This document shows positions 24,405 to 32,708 of a stretch of 57,086 nucleotides of DNA, one piece after another (the first letter of the stretch is position 1; every line of letters begins with the position of its first letter). The stretch comes from Gammaproteobacteria bacterium (GTDB taxonomy: Bacteria > Pseudomonadota > Gammaproteobacteria > Chromatiales > Chromatiaceae): positions 1 to 57,086 of the forward strand of contig JAGRGU010000116.1 of the NCBI GenBank assembly GCA_020445335.1, written 5' to 3'. A model generated the notes under the pieces. It was not told the DNA's origin. It saw only the letters and a list, made by a program, of their open reading frames with translations, and ran no database searches. Made by a program: the position numbers and the translations under genes.

Positions 24405-25538
24405 ATGGGCCTGCTGGATCTCTTCAGTGCTGCCAAACGACAACCGGCCGAGTGTCTGGTGAGTCTCGACAATGTCGAGATCGAGGAGCTCTATCCGTTG
24501 TTGCTGGAGGTGGTGGTCGAAACCGACCGCAAGCAGTGGACCACCGCCACGCTGGTGTTCGAGACGCGGCGTATCGAGGACGGCAGCTGGGCGGTGCAGG
24601 ACGATGACCGCTTCCGCCCCTGGGTTCCGGTGAGGATCGAAGCGCGATTCGGCGACGAGACGGAGGAGGTGATGCGCGGCTATGTGCGCGAAGTGCGTTC
24701 CGAGTACCCGGCCGACTCGGGCGGTGCGCGCGTGACGCTCACTTGCCAGGATGATTCGTTGAAACTGGACCGGCTGCACGTCGAGCAGCGCTGGGGCGAG
24801 GATAGCCCGATCACCGACGCGCAGATCGCCGCCCAGATCGCGCAGCGCAACGGTCTCAGCCTGACCGTGCCGCCGAGCGAGGGGCAGACGGTGCAGGATC
24901 TCAACCAGAACGGCACCGACGTGCGCTTTTTGCAGCGACGTGCGCAGGCCAACGGCTTCGAGATCATCATGCGCGAAGGCGGACTCTATTTCGGCGAGAT
25001 GCGTCTCGACGCCGAGCCGCAGAGCAACATCATGGTCTACGCCGGTCCGGACAGCAACTGCATCAGCTTCAATCTGCAGGATGACGGCCATCTGCCGGAC
25101 CGTGTCGCTTATCAGGTCGCGGCCGAACAGGGCGCCGAGAGTCCGCCGGTGGAGGTGAGTCCGAATCTGACGCTGATGGGCACCGAGCCGGCGGACAGCA
25201 CCGACTCCGGGCTCGACAGTTTCGTCTGGCGGCCGCAGCGCCACGGTGTCAGCGACGACGGCCAGATGAATGCAATCGCGCAGCAGGCCGCCAACGAGGC
25301 GTCGATGAAGATTCGCGTCGAGGGTGAGCTGGATGCGTCGCTCTACGGCCATGTGTTGCGCGTCGGCGAGCCGGTCGGTGTCGACGGCGTCGGCGAGCGC
25401 TACAGCGGTATCTACTACGTCGACAGCGCGACCCACAGATTCGACGCCAACGGTTATCGCGTCGACTTTCGTCTGCTGAGAAATGCCTATGGCGACAACC
25501 TGGCGAGCGCCGACAACCCGCTGGCGGGGGTGTTGTGA
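24405..25538 (+). CDS. eCIS hub protein, gp27/late-control-D type
   Basis: A 377-residue protein that corresponds to the N-terminal half of VgrG/Afp8: the gp27-like hub. Visible features are VPVRIEARFGDETEEVMRGYV (first barrel), the LHVEQRWGEDSPITDAQIAAQIAQ segment (late-control-D-type domain 2) and TDVRFLQRRAQANGFEIIMREGGLYFG (characteristic helix-strand of gpD proteins). It ends with the second barrel and YVDSATHRFDANGYRVDFRLLRNA. Three copies would form the ring that holds the spike. In Afp the hub and the spike are fused; here they are two genes. Confidence 0.85.
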   Translation: MGLLDLFSAAKRQPAECLVSLDNVEIEELYPLLLEVVVETDRKQWTTATLVFETRRIEDGSWAVQDDDRFRPWVPVRIEARFGDETEEVMRGYVREVRSEYPADSGGARVTLTCQDDSLKLDRLHVEQRWGEDSPITDAQIAAQIAQRNGLSLTVPPSEGQTVQDLNQNGTDVRFLQRRAQANGFEIIMREGGLYFGEMRLDAEPQSNIMVYAGPDSNCISFNLQDDGHLPDRVAYQVAAEQGAESPPVEVSPNLTLMGTEPADSTDSGLDSFVWRPQRHGVSDDGQMNAIAQQAANEASMKIRVEGELDASLYGHVLRVGEPVGVDGVGERYSGIYYVDSATHRFDANGYRVDFRLLRNAYGDNLASADNPLAGVL

Positions 25539-25617
25539 ATGCAAGGCGGAGCGAACGGCGTATTGGCGCGCAGCGCAAGCCTGCGGGGTTTGGCCTTAGC
25601 GGGATGACGGAGCCCAC

Positions 25618-26445
25618 ATGAGGGAAGAGGAGGAGTTGATCCAGCGGGTCGCGCGCGAGGAACAGCAGCGCTACTACGGCAAATATCGCGGTTTCGTCAG
25701 CGACAACCGCGATCCTGAGAAGCGGGGCCGGCTGAAGGTGCGGGTACCCTCGGTACTGGGCGATCAGGAGACGGGTTGGGCGCTGCCCTGTCTGCCGTTC
25801 GGCGGACTCGCCAACCAGGGTCTGTTCATGGTGCCTGAGATTTCGGCGCAGCTCTGGGTCGAGTTCGAGGAGGGCAATGTCGACCGGCCGATCTGGGTCG
25901 GAGTCTTCTGGCAGAGCGAAGCGGACACACCGGAGGAAGCCGCGCTGGATGAGCCGACCACGCGCATCATCCGCACGCCGTCCGGCCATGTGCTGCAGTT
26001 CGATGACCTCGCCGGCGAAGAGCGGTTTCGGCTGGCGCACCCGGCCGGCACCGAGCTGAATATCGACCCACGTGGCACGGTGGAGCTGGAGGATGCCGCC
26101 GGGGCAAAGCTGACGCTGGACGCGGAGGCCAACGAGGTGACCGTCGAGGACAGCAACCGCAACCGCATCACAATGAATGCGCGCGGCACGCTGGTCGAGG
26201 ACAGCAATGGCAACAAGATCGAGATGGCCGCCGGCGGCATCAGCGTCGAGGCGGTGCAGATCGAGATAAAAGGGCAGCAGGTGCATTTGGGCGGACAGGG
26301 TGGCGAGGCGTTGATAAAGGCGCAGACCTTCATGGCGATGTACAACAGCCATACCCACATCTGTACCGCGCCAGGATTGCCGAGCGGACCGCCACTGCCG
26401 CCGCTGACCCCGGCGGCGATGACCATCAAGACCAAGGCACAGTGA
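25618..26445 (+). CDS. eCIS spike protein, gp5/gpV type
   Basis: A 275-residue trimeric-spike protein. It has an OB-fold domain (YYGKYRGFVSDNRDPEKRGRLKVRVPSVLGD and the VWVEFEEGN-like strand ending RPIWVGVFW), followed by a beta-prism of short repeats (NEVTVEDSNRNRI, TLVEDSNGNKI, GISVEAVQIEIKG). It ends with NSHTHICTAPG. An HxH motif at the tip is how P2 gpV binds iron, so this tip may also be metal-capped. It lacks the hub half, which is the gene before it. The 79-base gap between the two holds no feature I can name. Confidence 0.83.
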   Translation: MREEEELIQRVAREEQQRYYGKYRGFVSDNRDPEKRGRLKVRVPSVLGDQETGWALPCLPFGGLANQGLFMVPEISAQLWVEFEEGNVDRPIWVGVFWQSEADTPEEAALDEPTTRIIRTPSGHVLQFDDLAGEERFRLAHPAGTELNIDPRGTVELEDAAGAKLTLDAEANEVTVEDSNRNRITMNARGTLVEDSNGNKIEMAAGGISVEAVQIEIKGQQVHLGGQGGEALIKAQTFMAMYNSHTHICTAPGLPSGPPLPPLTPAAMTIKTKAQ

Positions 26446-26455
26446 GGAACCGGTG

Positions 26456-26842
26456 ATGGCGACACGACTGAACAGTCCGGACTACATGAAGTTCCCGTTC
26501 GAGATAGGAGCCGACGGCGCCCAGGTCAGCGCCCGGCGCCAGCATATCCGTGAGCAGATCGAACAGGTGCTGTTCACCGATCCCGGAGAGCGCTGGTTCC
26601 GACCCGAATTCGGCGTGGGGATCCGCGCGCTGGTGTTCGAACCCAACAGCTCGCTGCTGTGGGAGGTGACCAAGAAGCGGCTGCTGGCCTCGCTCAGCGA
26701 CGCGCTGCAAGGGGAGGTGGACCCGGCCACGCTGGAGATCGCGGTGCATGGCGAGGAGGCGCAGCTGCTGATTACCATCGGCTATACGCTGGCGACGATC
26801 AACCACACCGAAAAGGTCGAATTCGCACTGGAGGGTAGATAG
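26456..26842 (+). CDS. gp25-like baseplate protein (Afp9-like)
   Basis: A 128-residue protein of the T4 gp25 / GpW family. It has the typical KFPFEIGADGAQVSARRQHIREQIEQVLFTDPGERWFRPEFG segment, here noted by its parts: FTDPGERWFRPEFGVGIRALVFEP is the gp25 core, followed by the helical KKRLLASLSDAL stretch. gp25 proteins initiate sheath polymerisation at the baseplate. The ATG at 26456 is preferred to the GTG three bases upstream because GAGGA is seven bases away. The stop overlaps the next start. Confidence 0.88.
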   Translation: MATRLNSPDYMKFPFEIGADGAQVSARRQHIREQIEQVLFTDPGERWFRPEFGVGIRALVFEPNSSLLWEVTKKRLLASLSDALQGEVDPATLEIAVHGEEAQLLITIGYTLATINHTEKVEFALEGR

Positions 26843-28251
26843 TGGCCGCCACCCCGCAACCCGATCTGCGATTCAACGACAGCTGCAGCGACTGCGGCTA
26901 CCGGCAGATCGATCTGCCCGAGCCGCTGCCCGTCATCGGCGACGATTTCGACTGGCTGCTGCGCGACTACGACGGTTTTCGCCGCTTCCTGCTGGAGGAG
27001 CTGGCGGCGCGCTTCCCGGAGCGTCGACGCTGGACCCCTGCCGATATGGAGGTGGTGATCGTCGAGGCGCTGGCGGTGGTGCTCGACCAGCTCTCCGACG
27101 CGCTCGACCGGATCCACGCCGAGGCGTTTCTCGAGAGCGCGCGCCGACCCGAGTCGGTGCGCCGGCTGCTGGCCATGATCGGCTACGACGCAGTAGCGCT
27201 TGCCACTGATGCAGCGGGCATACCGCAGGCGGAGGTCGCCAGCGGCGAGAGCCAGCCGCAGCGGCTGCAGCGGCTGCTGCGCTTTCGTCCGGCGCTCAGG
27301 CAGCTGCGCGAAGATTATGCCGACGAACTGGGCCAACTCAGTGCCGCGCAACAGGCGGCGCTGCTGGCCTTCAGCGAGGCCGATGCGGCGCCATCGAGTG
27401 TCCAGCTCGACGCGCTGCAGCTGTTTCTCGACAACACACCGGAGTTCGTCACGCGCGCCCGGCGGATGGCGCTGGAGAGCTACTGGGCCGCCCGCCCCGC
27501 GGAGATGGATCAGGCCCGCGCCGCCGGCCCGCGCGCGATCCACCAGCAGCGGCGCATGGTTACCGAAGCCGATTATGGTCAGCGCATCAAGGATCATCCG
27601 CTGGTGCTCAACGGCCACGCCTTCAGCCGCTGGAGCGGCTCCTGGAGCACCATCCATCTGGCGGTCGTGCTCCACAACAACCTGCAGCTAGACGCACTGC
27701 TCGACGCCTCCTCGGCCGGCGGCGTCGAGCCGCTGAACCGGTTGCGCGCACGCATAGATCACTTCTATCGCGGCCGCGGCATTTCCGTGGCTGATCTCTG
27801 GGGCGGTCAGCCGAGCGGGCGCACACTGCTGCGTCCATACGTTGATGCCTACCGTCTTGCCGGGCAGGAGGTGGTGCTGGTAGACGCGACGCCGGTCGGC
27901 ATCAATATCTCGCTCTCGGTCAACGTGCGCGCCAACTACTTCCAGTCGGAGGTGCGACGCGATCTGCAGGCGGTGTTGGGCAGCGATCTGGGTGGCTTTT
28001 TCGAACCGGGCCGACTGGCATTCGGCGAGGACCTTTACAGCAGCGATATCGTCGAGCGGGCGATGGCACTGGCTGGTGTCGAGGTGGTCTGCCTGAACCG
28101 CTTCAAACGTGTCGGTCGCCGTTTTCCGGATCAGTCCGATGCCGGGCGCATCCGGCTCGACGGGCTGGAGATCGCGGTCTGTGACAACGATCCGCAGCGA
28201 CCTGAGCGCGGCATACTGCGGTTGACGCTGCACGGGGGGCAACGCGGATGA
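26842..28251 (+). CDS. Baseplate J-like wedge protein 1
   Basis: A 469-residue protein of the putative baseplate-assembly (gpJ-like) group of contractile loci. It starts with GTG in the stop of the gp25-like gene. A CxxC pair (Cys15 and Cys18, SCSDCGYR) sits near the N-terminus. The middle has the DYDGFRRFLLEELAARFPE segment followed by WTPADMEVVIVEALAVVLDQLSDALDRIHAEAFLESARR-type helices, then PVGINISLSVNVRANYFQSEVRRDLQAVL near the C-terminus, typical of J-type proteins. Several such subunits build the wedges around the hub. It overlaps the next gene by four bases. Confidence 0.78.
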   Translation: MAATPQPDLRFNDSCSDCGYRQIDLPEPLPVIGDDFDWLLRDYDGFRRFLLEELAARFPERRRWTPADMEVVIVEALAVVLDQLSDALDRIHAEAFLESARRPESVRRLLAMIGYDAVALATDAAGIPQAEVASGESQPQRLQRLLRFRPALRQLREDYADELGQLSAAQQAALLAFSEADAAPSSVQLDALQLFLDNTPEFVTRARRMALESYWAARPAEMDQARAAGPRAIHQQRRMVTEADYGQRIKDHPLVLNGHAFSRWSGSWSTIHLAVVLHNNLQLDALLDASSAGGVEPLNRLRARIDHFYRGRGISVADLWGGQPSGRTLLRPYVDAYRLAGQEVVLVDATPVGINISLSVNVRANYFQSEVRRDLQAVLGSDLGGFFEPGRLAFGEDLYSSDIVERAMALAGVEVVCLNRFKRVGRRFPDQSDAGRIRLDGLEIAVCDNDPQRPERGILRLTLHGGQRG

Positions 28252-31094
28252 GCACGCAGCGGAGCGGAAACGATCTGACGCGCTGGAACCGGGCCGGCCT
28301 CGGCCGCTTCCGCTATGTCGACGGTAACGCCGTCACCTACCTCGAGCGCCTGCGGCAGGCGATGGCCGAGGTTTATACCGATGCCACCGGCCACAACCGC
28401 TGGTCGGCGCTCGACGAGGCGCTCCCGGTCGCGGCCGATGAGACCCCCAGGGAGCGGCAGGATCGCTGGTTGCGCCAGTATCGAGACCAACGCCGCGACT
28501 ACGGCTGGGAGATACTGCGAAGCTACGCGCGCGCGGCCCATGTCCTGACCGAGCATATCGACGCCTATGCCAACGAGAGTTCGATAGCAACCGCTACCCA
28601 GTGGGAGAGCCTGCGGCGGCTGGTGGAGATGATCGACTACCGCCCGGCGCCGCCGGCATCGGCCGAGACGACTATCGTGCTACTCGCCAAGGAGGGCAAG
28701 GCGGGCCGGGTCGACGCCGGTTTTGCTTGCAAGAACAGCCCTGAAGACGGCAGCAAGCCGGCGGTGTTCGAAACGCTCGCCGACCTCGATGTCGACGCGC
28801 GTCTGAATCTGCTGCGGGCACGTGACTGGAATCGCTCGCAGACGCCGCTGGAGTACCACAGCGGCCTTCGTCGACTGCGTTTTCCGTTGCAGCAGCCGGT
28901 CGAGGGGCTCTCGGTGGGAACCCTCGGCGTGCTCTTGATCGAATCTAGCGGGGGTTCTCAAATCGGCGTGCAGGTGCGGGTGAGCGCGCTTGGCGAGCGG
29001 TTGCTCACCTTGCAGCTCGGTGTGCCACTGGCAGGATTGGTGCGGCGCCACCAAGCGCGATTGCTGCTGAAACCCGGACGGATAGATACCCCGCGGCTGG
29101 CCGGTACGGATGTGATCGAACTGGATTCCGATCATGGCCTGGGCAAGGGCGATGTGCTGGCCTGGAAGGTCGGCAGCCAGTGGTATCCGGCGCGGGTTCT
29201 GCGGGTCGAGGGGGCGCGTGTGAAGCTGTCGCGCGCGGCGCCGGCCATCGGCAGCGCACTCTATCTTGCGAGCTACTCGGATGCACGCGTGGTGACCACC
29301 CCCGGAGGTGATGTCAGCCGGGTGGTGTTGCCAACCCGCGCTTCCGGATCGCGCCAGAGTTCCGCTCTGTGGAATCAGAGCCTCGGCGCGGTCGGCTACT
29401 ACTACACGCAGCGGGACTCGGGCAACACCACCGCACTCTACGACTATCTCTCCGCCAGCAGCATCTCGCGCGCCTACTATCTGCCGACCGCGGAGCAGGT
29501 CGCCGAGGTGCGGGTTTCGGCGCCGCAGGATATCCGCTTCGACGGTGCGCCCGGCGAGTTGGCCGGCGGTGACTGGGTGATCGCCGAGAGCGGCGCGCTG
29601 CAGGCCGCGCAAATCACCGAACTGGAGGAACAGGAGGATTTCTATCAGCTGCGCCTCGAGCCGATGCCGACGACGCTGAAACGCCTCTATGCGGAGTTCG
29701 AATTCGATCTGCGGCCGTTGGATCACGACCGCAACGAGCGGCCGCTGTTCGCGACGCAGGCGGCGCTCAGATCCAGCAGCCACAGCCTGATCGAACTGAC
29801 GCCCGGGACGCTGCCGGAGCTGCTGCAGGTGGGCAGAGCGCTGCTCATTTCCGGCCGTGAAAAAGCGATGGCCGCGACAGTGATCGAGGTCGACACCAGC
29901 AGCAACAGGATCAAGGTGTCACCCGCGATTCCGGGAAGCGAACCGGGCGGCAGTGACACCAGTGACAACTACAGTCGCTATCACTCGCGCATCTACGCCA
30001 ATGCCGTCGCCGCCGGCCACGGCGAACGGCAAAATGAGAAGATTCTCGGTTCCGGCGACGCGGTACAGTCGGGCCAGCGTTTTCTGCTGGATGCGGGCGA
30101 GGTCAGCTTCGTTGCAGACCGGGCTTTTCCCAGCGGTGTGCGCGCTGCGCTGGAGGTGGTGATCGAGGCACAAACCTGGCAGCAACAGGCGACGCTGAAC
30201 GACTCGGGTCCGGAAGATGCACACTATCTGGTACGCATGCAGGAGGATGGCAGGTTGCAGATCGAGTTCGGCGATGGCCGTCGCGGGAGGCGCCTGCCGG
30301 GTGGGAGCAACAATATCCGCGTGCGCTATCGCGTCGGCACCGGTCTCGGCGGTAATCTGGCACCGCTGAGTCTGAACAAGGCGGTCAAGCCGCACGCCCT
30401 GATCGATTCGATGCTGCAGCCGATCGCCTCCTCGGGCGGTAATGAGATGGAGGCGAGAGAGTCGTTGCGGGAGAATGCGCCGGCCTCGCTGCTGACGTTG
30501 GGGCGGGCTGTCTCGCTGCGCGATTTCAGCCACCTTGCGGCGACCAACAGCAGCGTCTGGCAGGCGTTGGCGGTGCGTCGTCCAGGTGGCGTCGGGCGAC
30601 GCGAAAGGATCGATCTGTTCGTGGTTCCCGCCGGTGGCGGTGCGCTGGGCAAGCTGGCGGCGACGCTGGAGGGTTTTCTCTCCGCCAATGCGCTGCCGGG
30701 GGTGGCGGTGCGAGTGCTGCCATATCAAGCGCTGCTGCTCGATCTGGATCTGGTGCTGCGGATCGACAGCGCCCTGTTCGACCCGGAACTGGTTGTGGCT
30801 GATACGCGCGCGGCTTTGCTGGCCGATTTCTCGCTGCAGCAGATGAGACTCGGTGCGGCGCTCTACCGCAGTCAGGTGGTGCGCACGGTGGAGGGGGTCA
30901 AAGGGGTGGAGAGCTGCGACTGTCGGCTCAACCCGGCCGGTTTCCGCGATGCCGAGGGGGCGCCGGCAATAACTCGACGCGTCACCACCGGAGTCGACGG
31001 CGCGATCCGCAAGATCGAGCCGTTCGAGCAGCAGATCATCCATATCGATGCTGACGCGTCGAGCATCAATATCTCCTGGGTAGAGAAGGAGTAG
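28248..31094 (+). CDS. Baseplate J-like wedge protein 2 (Afp11-like)
   Basis: A 948-residue protein of the large baseplate-assembly type. It repeats the general plan of the preceding protein on a greater scale: an N-terminal helical half with GWEILRSYARAAHVLTEHIDAYANE, a middle part with beta-rich insertions (about residues 180-600), and a J-like core near residues 650-900 (IQFGDGRRG-type: RLQIEFGDGRRGRRLPGGSNN, then LTLGRAVSLRDFSHLA and DLDLVLRIDSALFDPELV). In Afp/PVC it corresponds to the Afp11 position. It is too large to be a phage J protein. The overlap of four bases with its neighbour supports co-translation. Confidence 0.78.
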   Translation: MSTQRSGNDLTRWNRAGLGRFRYVDGNAVTYLERLRQAMAEVYTDATGHNRWSALDEALPVAADETPRERQDRWLRQYRDQRRDYGWEILRSYARAAHVLTEHIDAYANESSIATATQWESLRRLVEMIDYRPAPPASAETTIVLLAKEGKAGRVDAGFACKNSPEDGSKPAVFETLADLDVDARLNLLRARDWNRSQTPLEYHSGLRRLRFPLQQPVEGLSVGTLGVLLIESSGGSQIGVQVRVSALGERLLTLQLGVPLAGLVRRHQARLLLKPGRIDTPRLAGTDVIELDSDHGLGKGDVLAWKVGSQWYPARVLRVEGARVKLSRAAPAIGSALYLASYSDARVVTTPGGDVSRVVLPTRASGSRQSSALWNQSLGAVGYYYTQRDSGNTTALYDYLSASSISRAYYLPTAEQVAEVRVSAPQDIRFDGAPGELAGGDWVIAESGALQAAQITELEEQEDFYQLRLEPMPTTLKRLYAEFEFDLRPLDHDRNERPLFATQAALRSSSHSLIELTPGTLPELLQVGRALLISGREKAMAATVIEVDTSSNRIKVSPAIPGSEPGGSDTSDNYSRYHSRIYANAVAAGHGERQNEKILGSGDAVQSGQRFLLDAGEVSFVADRAFPSGVRAALEVVIEAQTWQQQATLNDSGPEDAHYLVRMQEDGRLQIEFGDGRRGRRLPGGSNNIRVRYRVGTGLGGNLAPLSLNKAVKPHALIDSMLQPIASSGGNEMEARESLRENAPASLLTLGRAVSLRDFSHLAATNSSVWQALAVRRPGGVGRRERIDLFVVPAGGGALGKLAATLEGFLSANALPGVAVRVLPYQALLLDLDLVLRIDSALFDPELVVADTRAALLADFSLQQMRLGAALYRSQVVRTVEGVKGVESCDCRLNPAGFRDAEGAPAITRRVTTGVDGAIRKIEPFEQQIIHIDADASSINISWVEKE

Positions 31095-31096
31095 CC

Positions 31097-32650
31097 ATGG
31101 CGAGCGAAAGATCACAGGCCGAGGTGCTCTACCAGATCCTGCCGGCGCTCTACCGTCAGCGCGACAACGGCGACCTGCGCGACTATTGCGAAGCGGCCGG
31201 TCAGCTGCTCGACCGCATCGACGCCACCCTGGTACAGCGACTGGCGGACAACTTTCCCGACAACCCGCTGGACGGATCATCCGCCTGTCAGGAGTGGCTG
31301 ATACCCTATTTCGCCGATCTACTGGACGTGCGCCTGGTCTCGCCGCTGGCCGAGGGACGGCGCGACGAAGTGGCCAACGCGGTGCGCTGGCGCCAGGGCA
31401 AGGGGACGCTGCAGGTCGCCGAAGAGATCGCTCAGGCGGTTGGTCGGCTCGAAGTGGTGCTGCACGAAGGGTGGCGGCGGGTCGCAGTGACGCCCCGCCT
31501 GGACATGCCGAGGTTACCGGCACGCAGTTTTGGCTACGCGCAGGAGCTGCCGGAGGCACCACCTTCGCTGGCGGCGCGTCACCCCGGTCTGCCGGCGGTT
31601 ACGGTCGATTTCCGTTGTCCCGGCGGCGCGGTTGCGGCAGCGGTGAGCAATCCGGCCGCGCAGCAGAGCAACATCGACGGCGATACGCGAAGCTGGCGCC
31701 AGAGCGGTCATCACGGTGCGCCCTGCCAACCGGACAGCTATCAGGACAGCTCTTTGCGCAGCGTCGATTTTCGCACGCCTGACTGGCACCGGGGGCATTA
31801 CCACCCCGATCGGATACTGCTCTACACCCTGCCGCCGGCGGGGCGTTTCGACCCCTCCGCCGAAACGGTCGCCTGGAGCGAAGATCCCGACACCGCCTTT
31901 CTGCAGCGGATAGAGGTGATTGCCGGCGACAACATCACCACCTTTCGCAACCGTAGCTGGGGTGGCGACGATTTCGTGCCGGTCAACATCAGTGGTGTCA
32001 TTCTGCTCGGCCAGGAGGCGGACGGCGTCGGCGATGCCGACTACCACAGATGGATATTCCAGGGCGTCAACCTGCTCGACATGCTGCAGGCGGACTCGGG
32101 ACGCATCGAGCTGCGCGACTGCGCGGCGATGCGGGTGGAGGTTCACAGCATCGACTACGAACGTCCGGTTGTCAGCGCGCGCGGCTGCCTGATCAACGAT
32201 TTGCAGGCGGCACGCGGGGTCAGTCAGCTGGAGTACTGCACGGTGCTGGATAGCACCCTGAGCGAAATTCTTTACGCCAGCGAGACGATTTTTCTGGGCA
32301 CCATACGCAAGCACCATCTACCGCTGGCTGCGCCCGATATTGGCTGTCTGCGTTACTGCCGCATCCGCCACGATCAGTCATTGGGCGGCATGCGCATGGT
32401 GCGTTCGACCCGTGCAGCACCGGTTTTTTACTCCACCCACTTCGGCCGGCGCGGCTGCGGAGTCCTGCATCCGGCGACGCCCGCCGCCATCCGTCATGGT
32501 GCCGAGGATGGTGGTGAGATGGGAGTTCATCACGATGACCATCCAGGCCTGCTGGCGGAAGCGGTTGCAGAAAAGCTGAAGGATTTTCTCCCGCTCGGTA
32601 TGGAAGCGGTTGTGATTCCAGATCCGACACTGCTGGAGATGCCGGGATGA
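31097..32650 (+). CDS. Phage tail protein I-like baseplate protein
   Basis: A 517-residue protein. The first 130 residues match the tail-protein-I (gpI) type: LYQILPALYRQRDNGDLRDYCEAAGQLLD, LIPYFADLLDVRLVSP and RDEVANAVRWRQGKGTLQVAEEIAQAVG. The C-terminal two-thirds are beta-strand-rich with repeated GCL/CTV elements, like a short beta-helix that ends near residue 450, then a helical tail. GpI-type proteins join the wedges to fibres. It starts two bases after the preceding stop. A 58-base gap separates it from the DUF6519 gene. Confidence 0.7.
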   Translation: MASERSQAEVLYQILPALYRQRDNGDLRDYCEAAGQLLDRIDATLVQRLADNFPDNPLDGSSACQEWLIPYFADLLDVRLVSPLAEGRRDEVANAVRWRQGKGTLQVAEEIAQAVGRLEVVLHEGWRRVAVTPRLDMPRLPARSFGYAQELPEAPPSLAARHPGLPAVTVDFRCPGGAVAAAVSNPAAQQSNIDGDTRSWRQSGHHGAPCQPDSYQDSSLRSVDFRTPDWHRGHYHPDRILLYTLPPAGRFDPSAETVAWSEDPDTAFLQRIEVIAGDNITTFRNRSWGGDDFVPVNISGVILLGQEADGVGDADYHRWIFQGVNLLDMLQADSGRIELRDCAAMRVEVHSIDYERPVVSARGCLINDLQAARGVSQLEYCTVLDSTLSEILYASETIFLGTIRKHHLPLAAPDIGCLRYCRIRHDQSLGGMRMVRSTRAAPVFYSTHFGRRGCGVLHPATPAAIRHGAEDGGEMGVHHDDHPGLLAEAVAEKLKDFLPLGMEAVVIPDPTLLEMPG

Positions 32651-32708
32651 TTGGCGTCAACGCGGGGGGCTGCCGGAAGAACGCGGTTCAATCAGGGATA
32701 TTTCGATC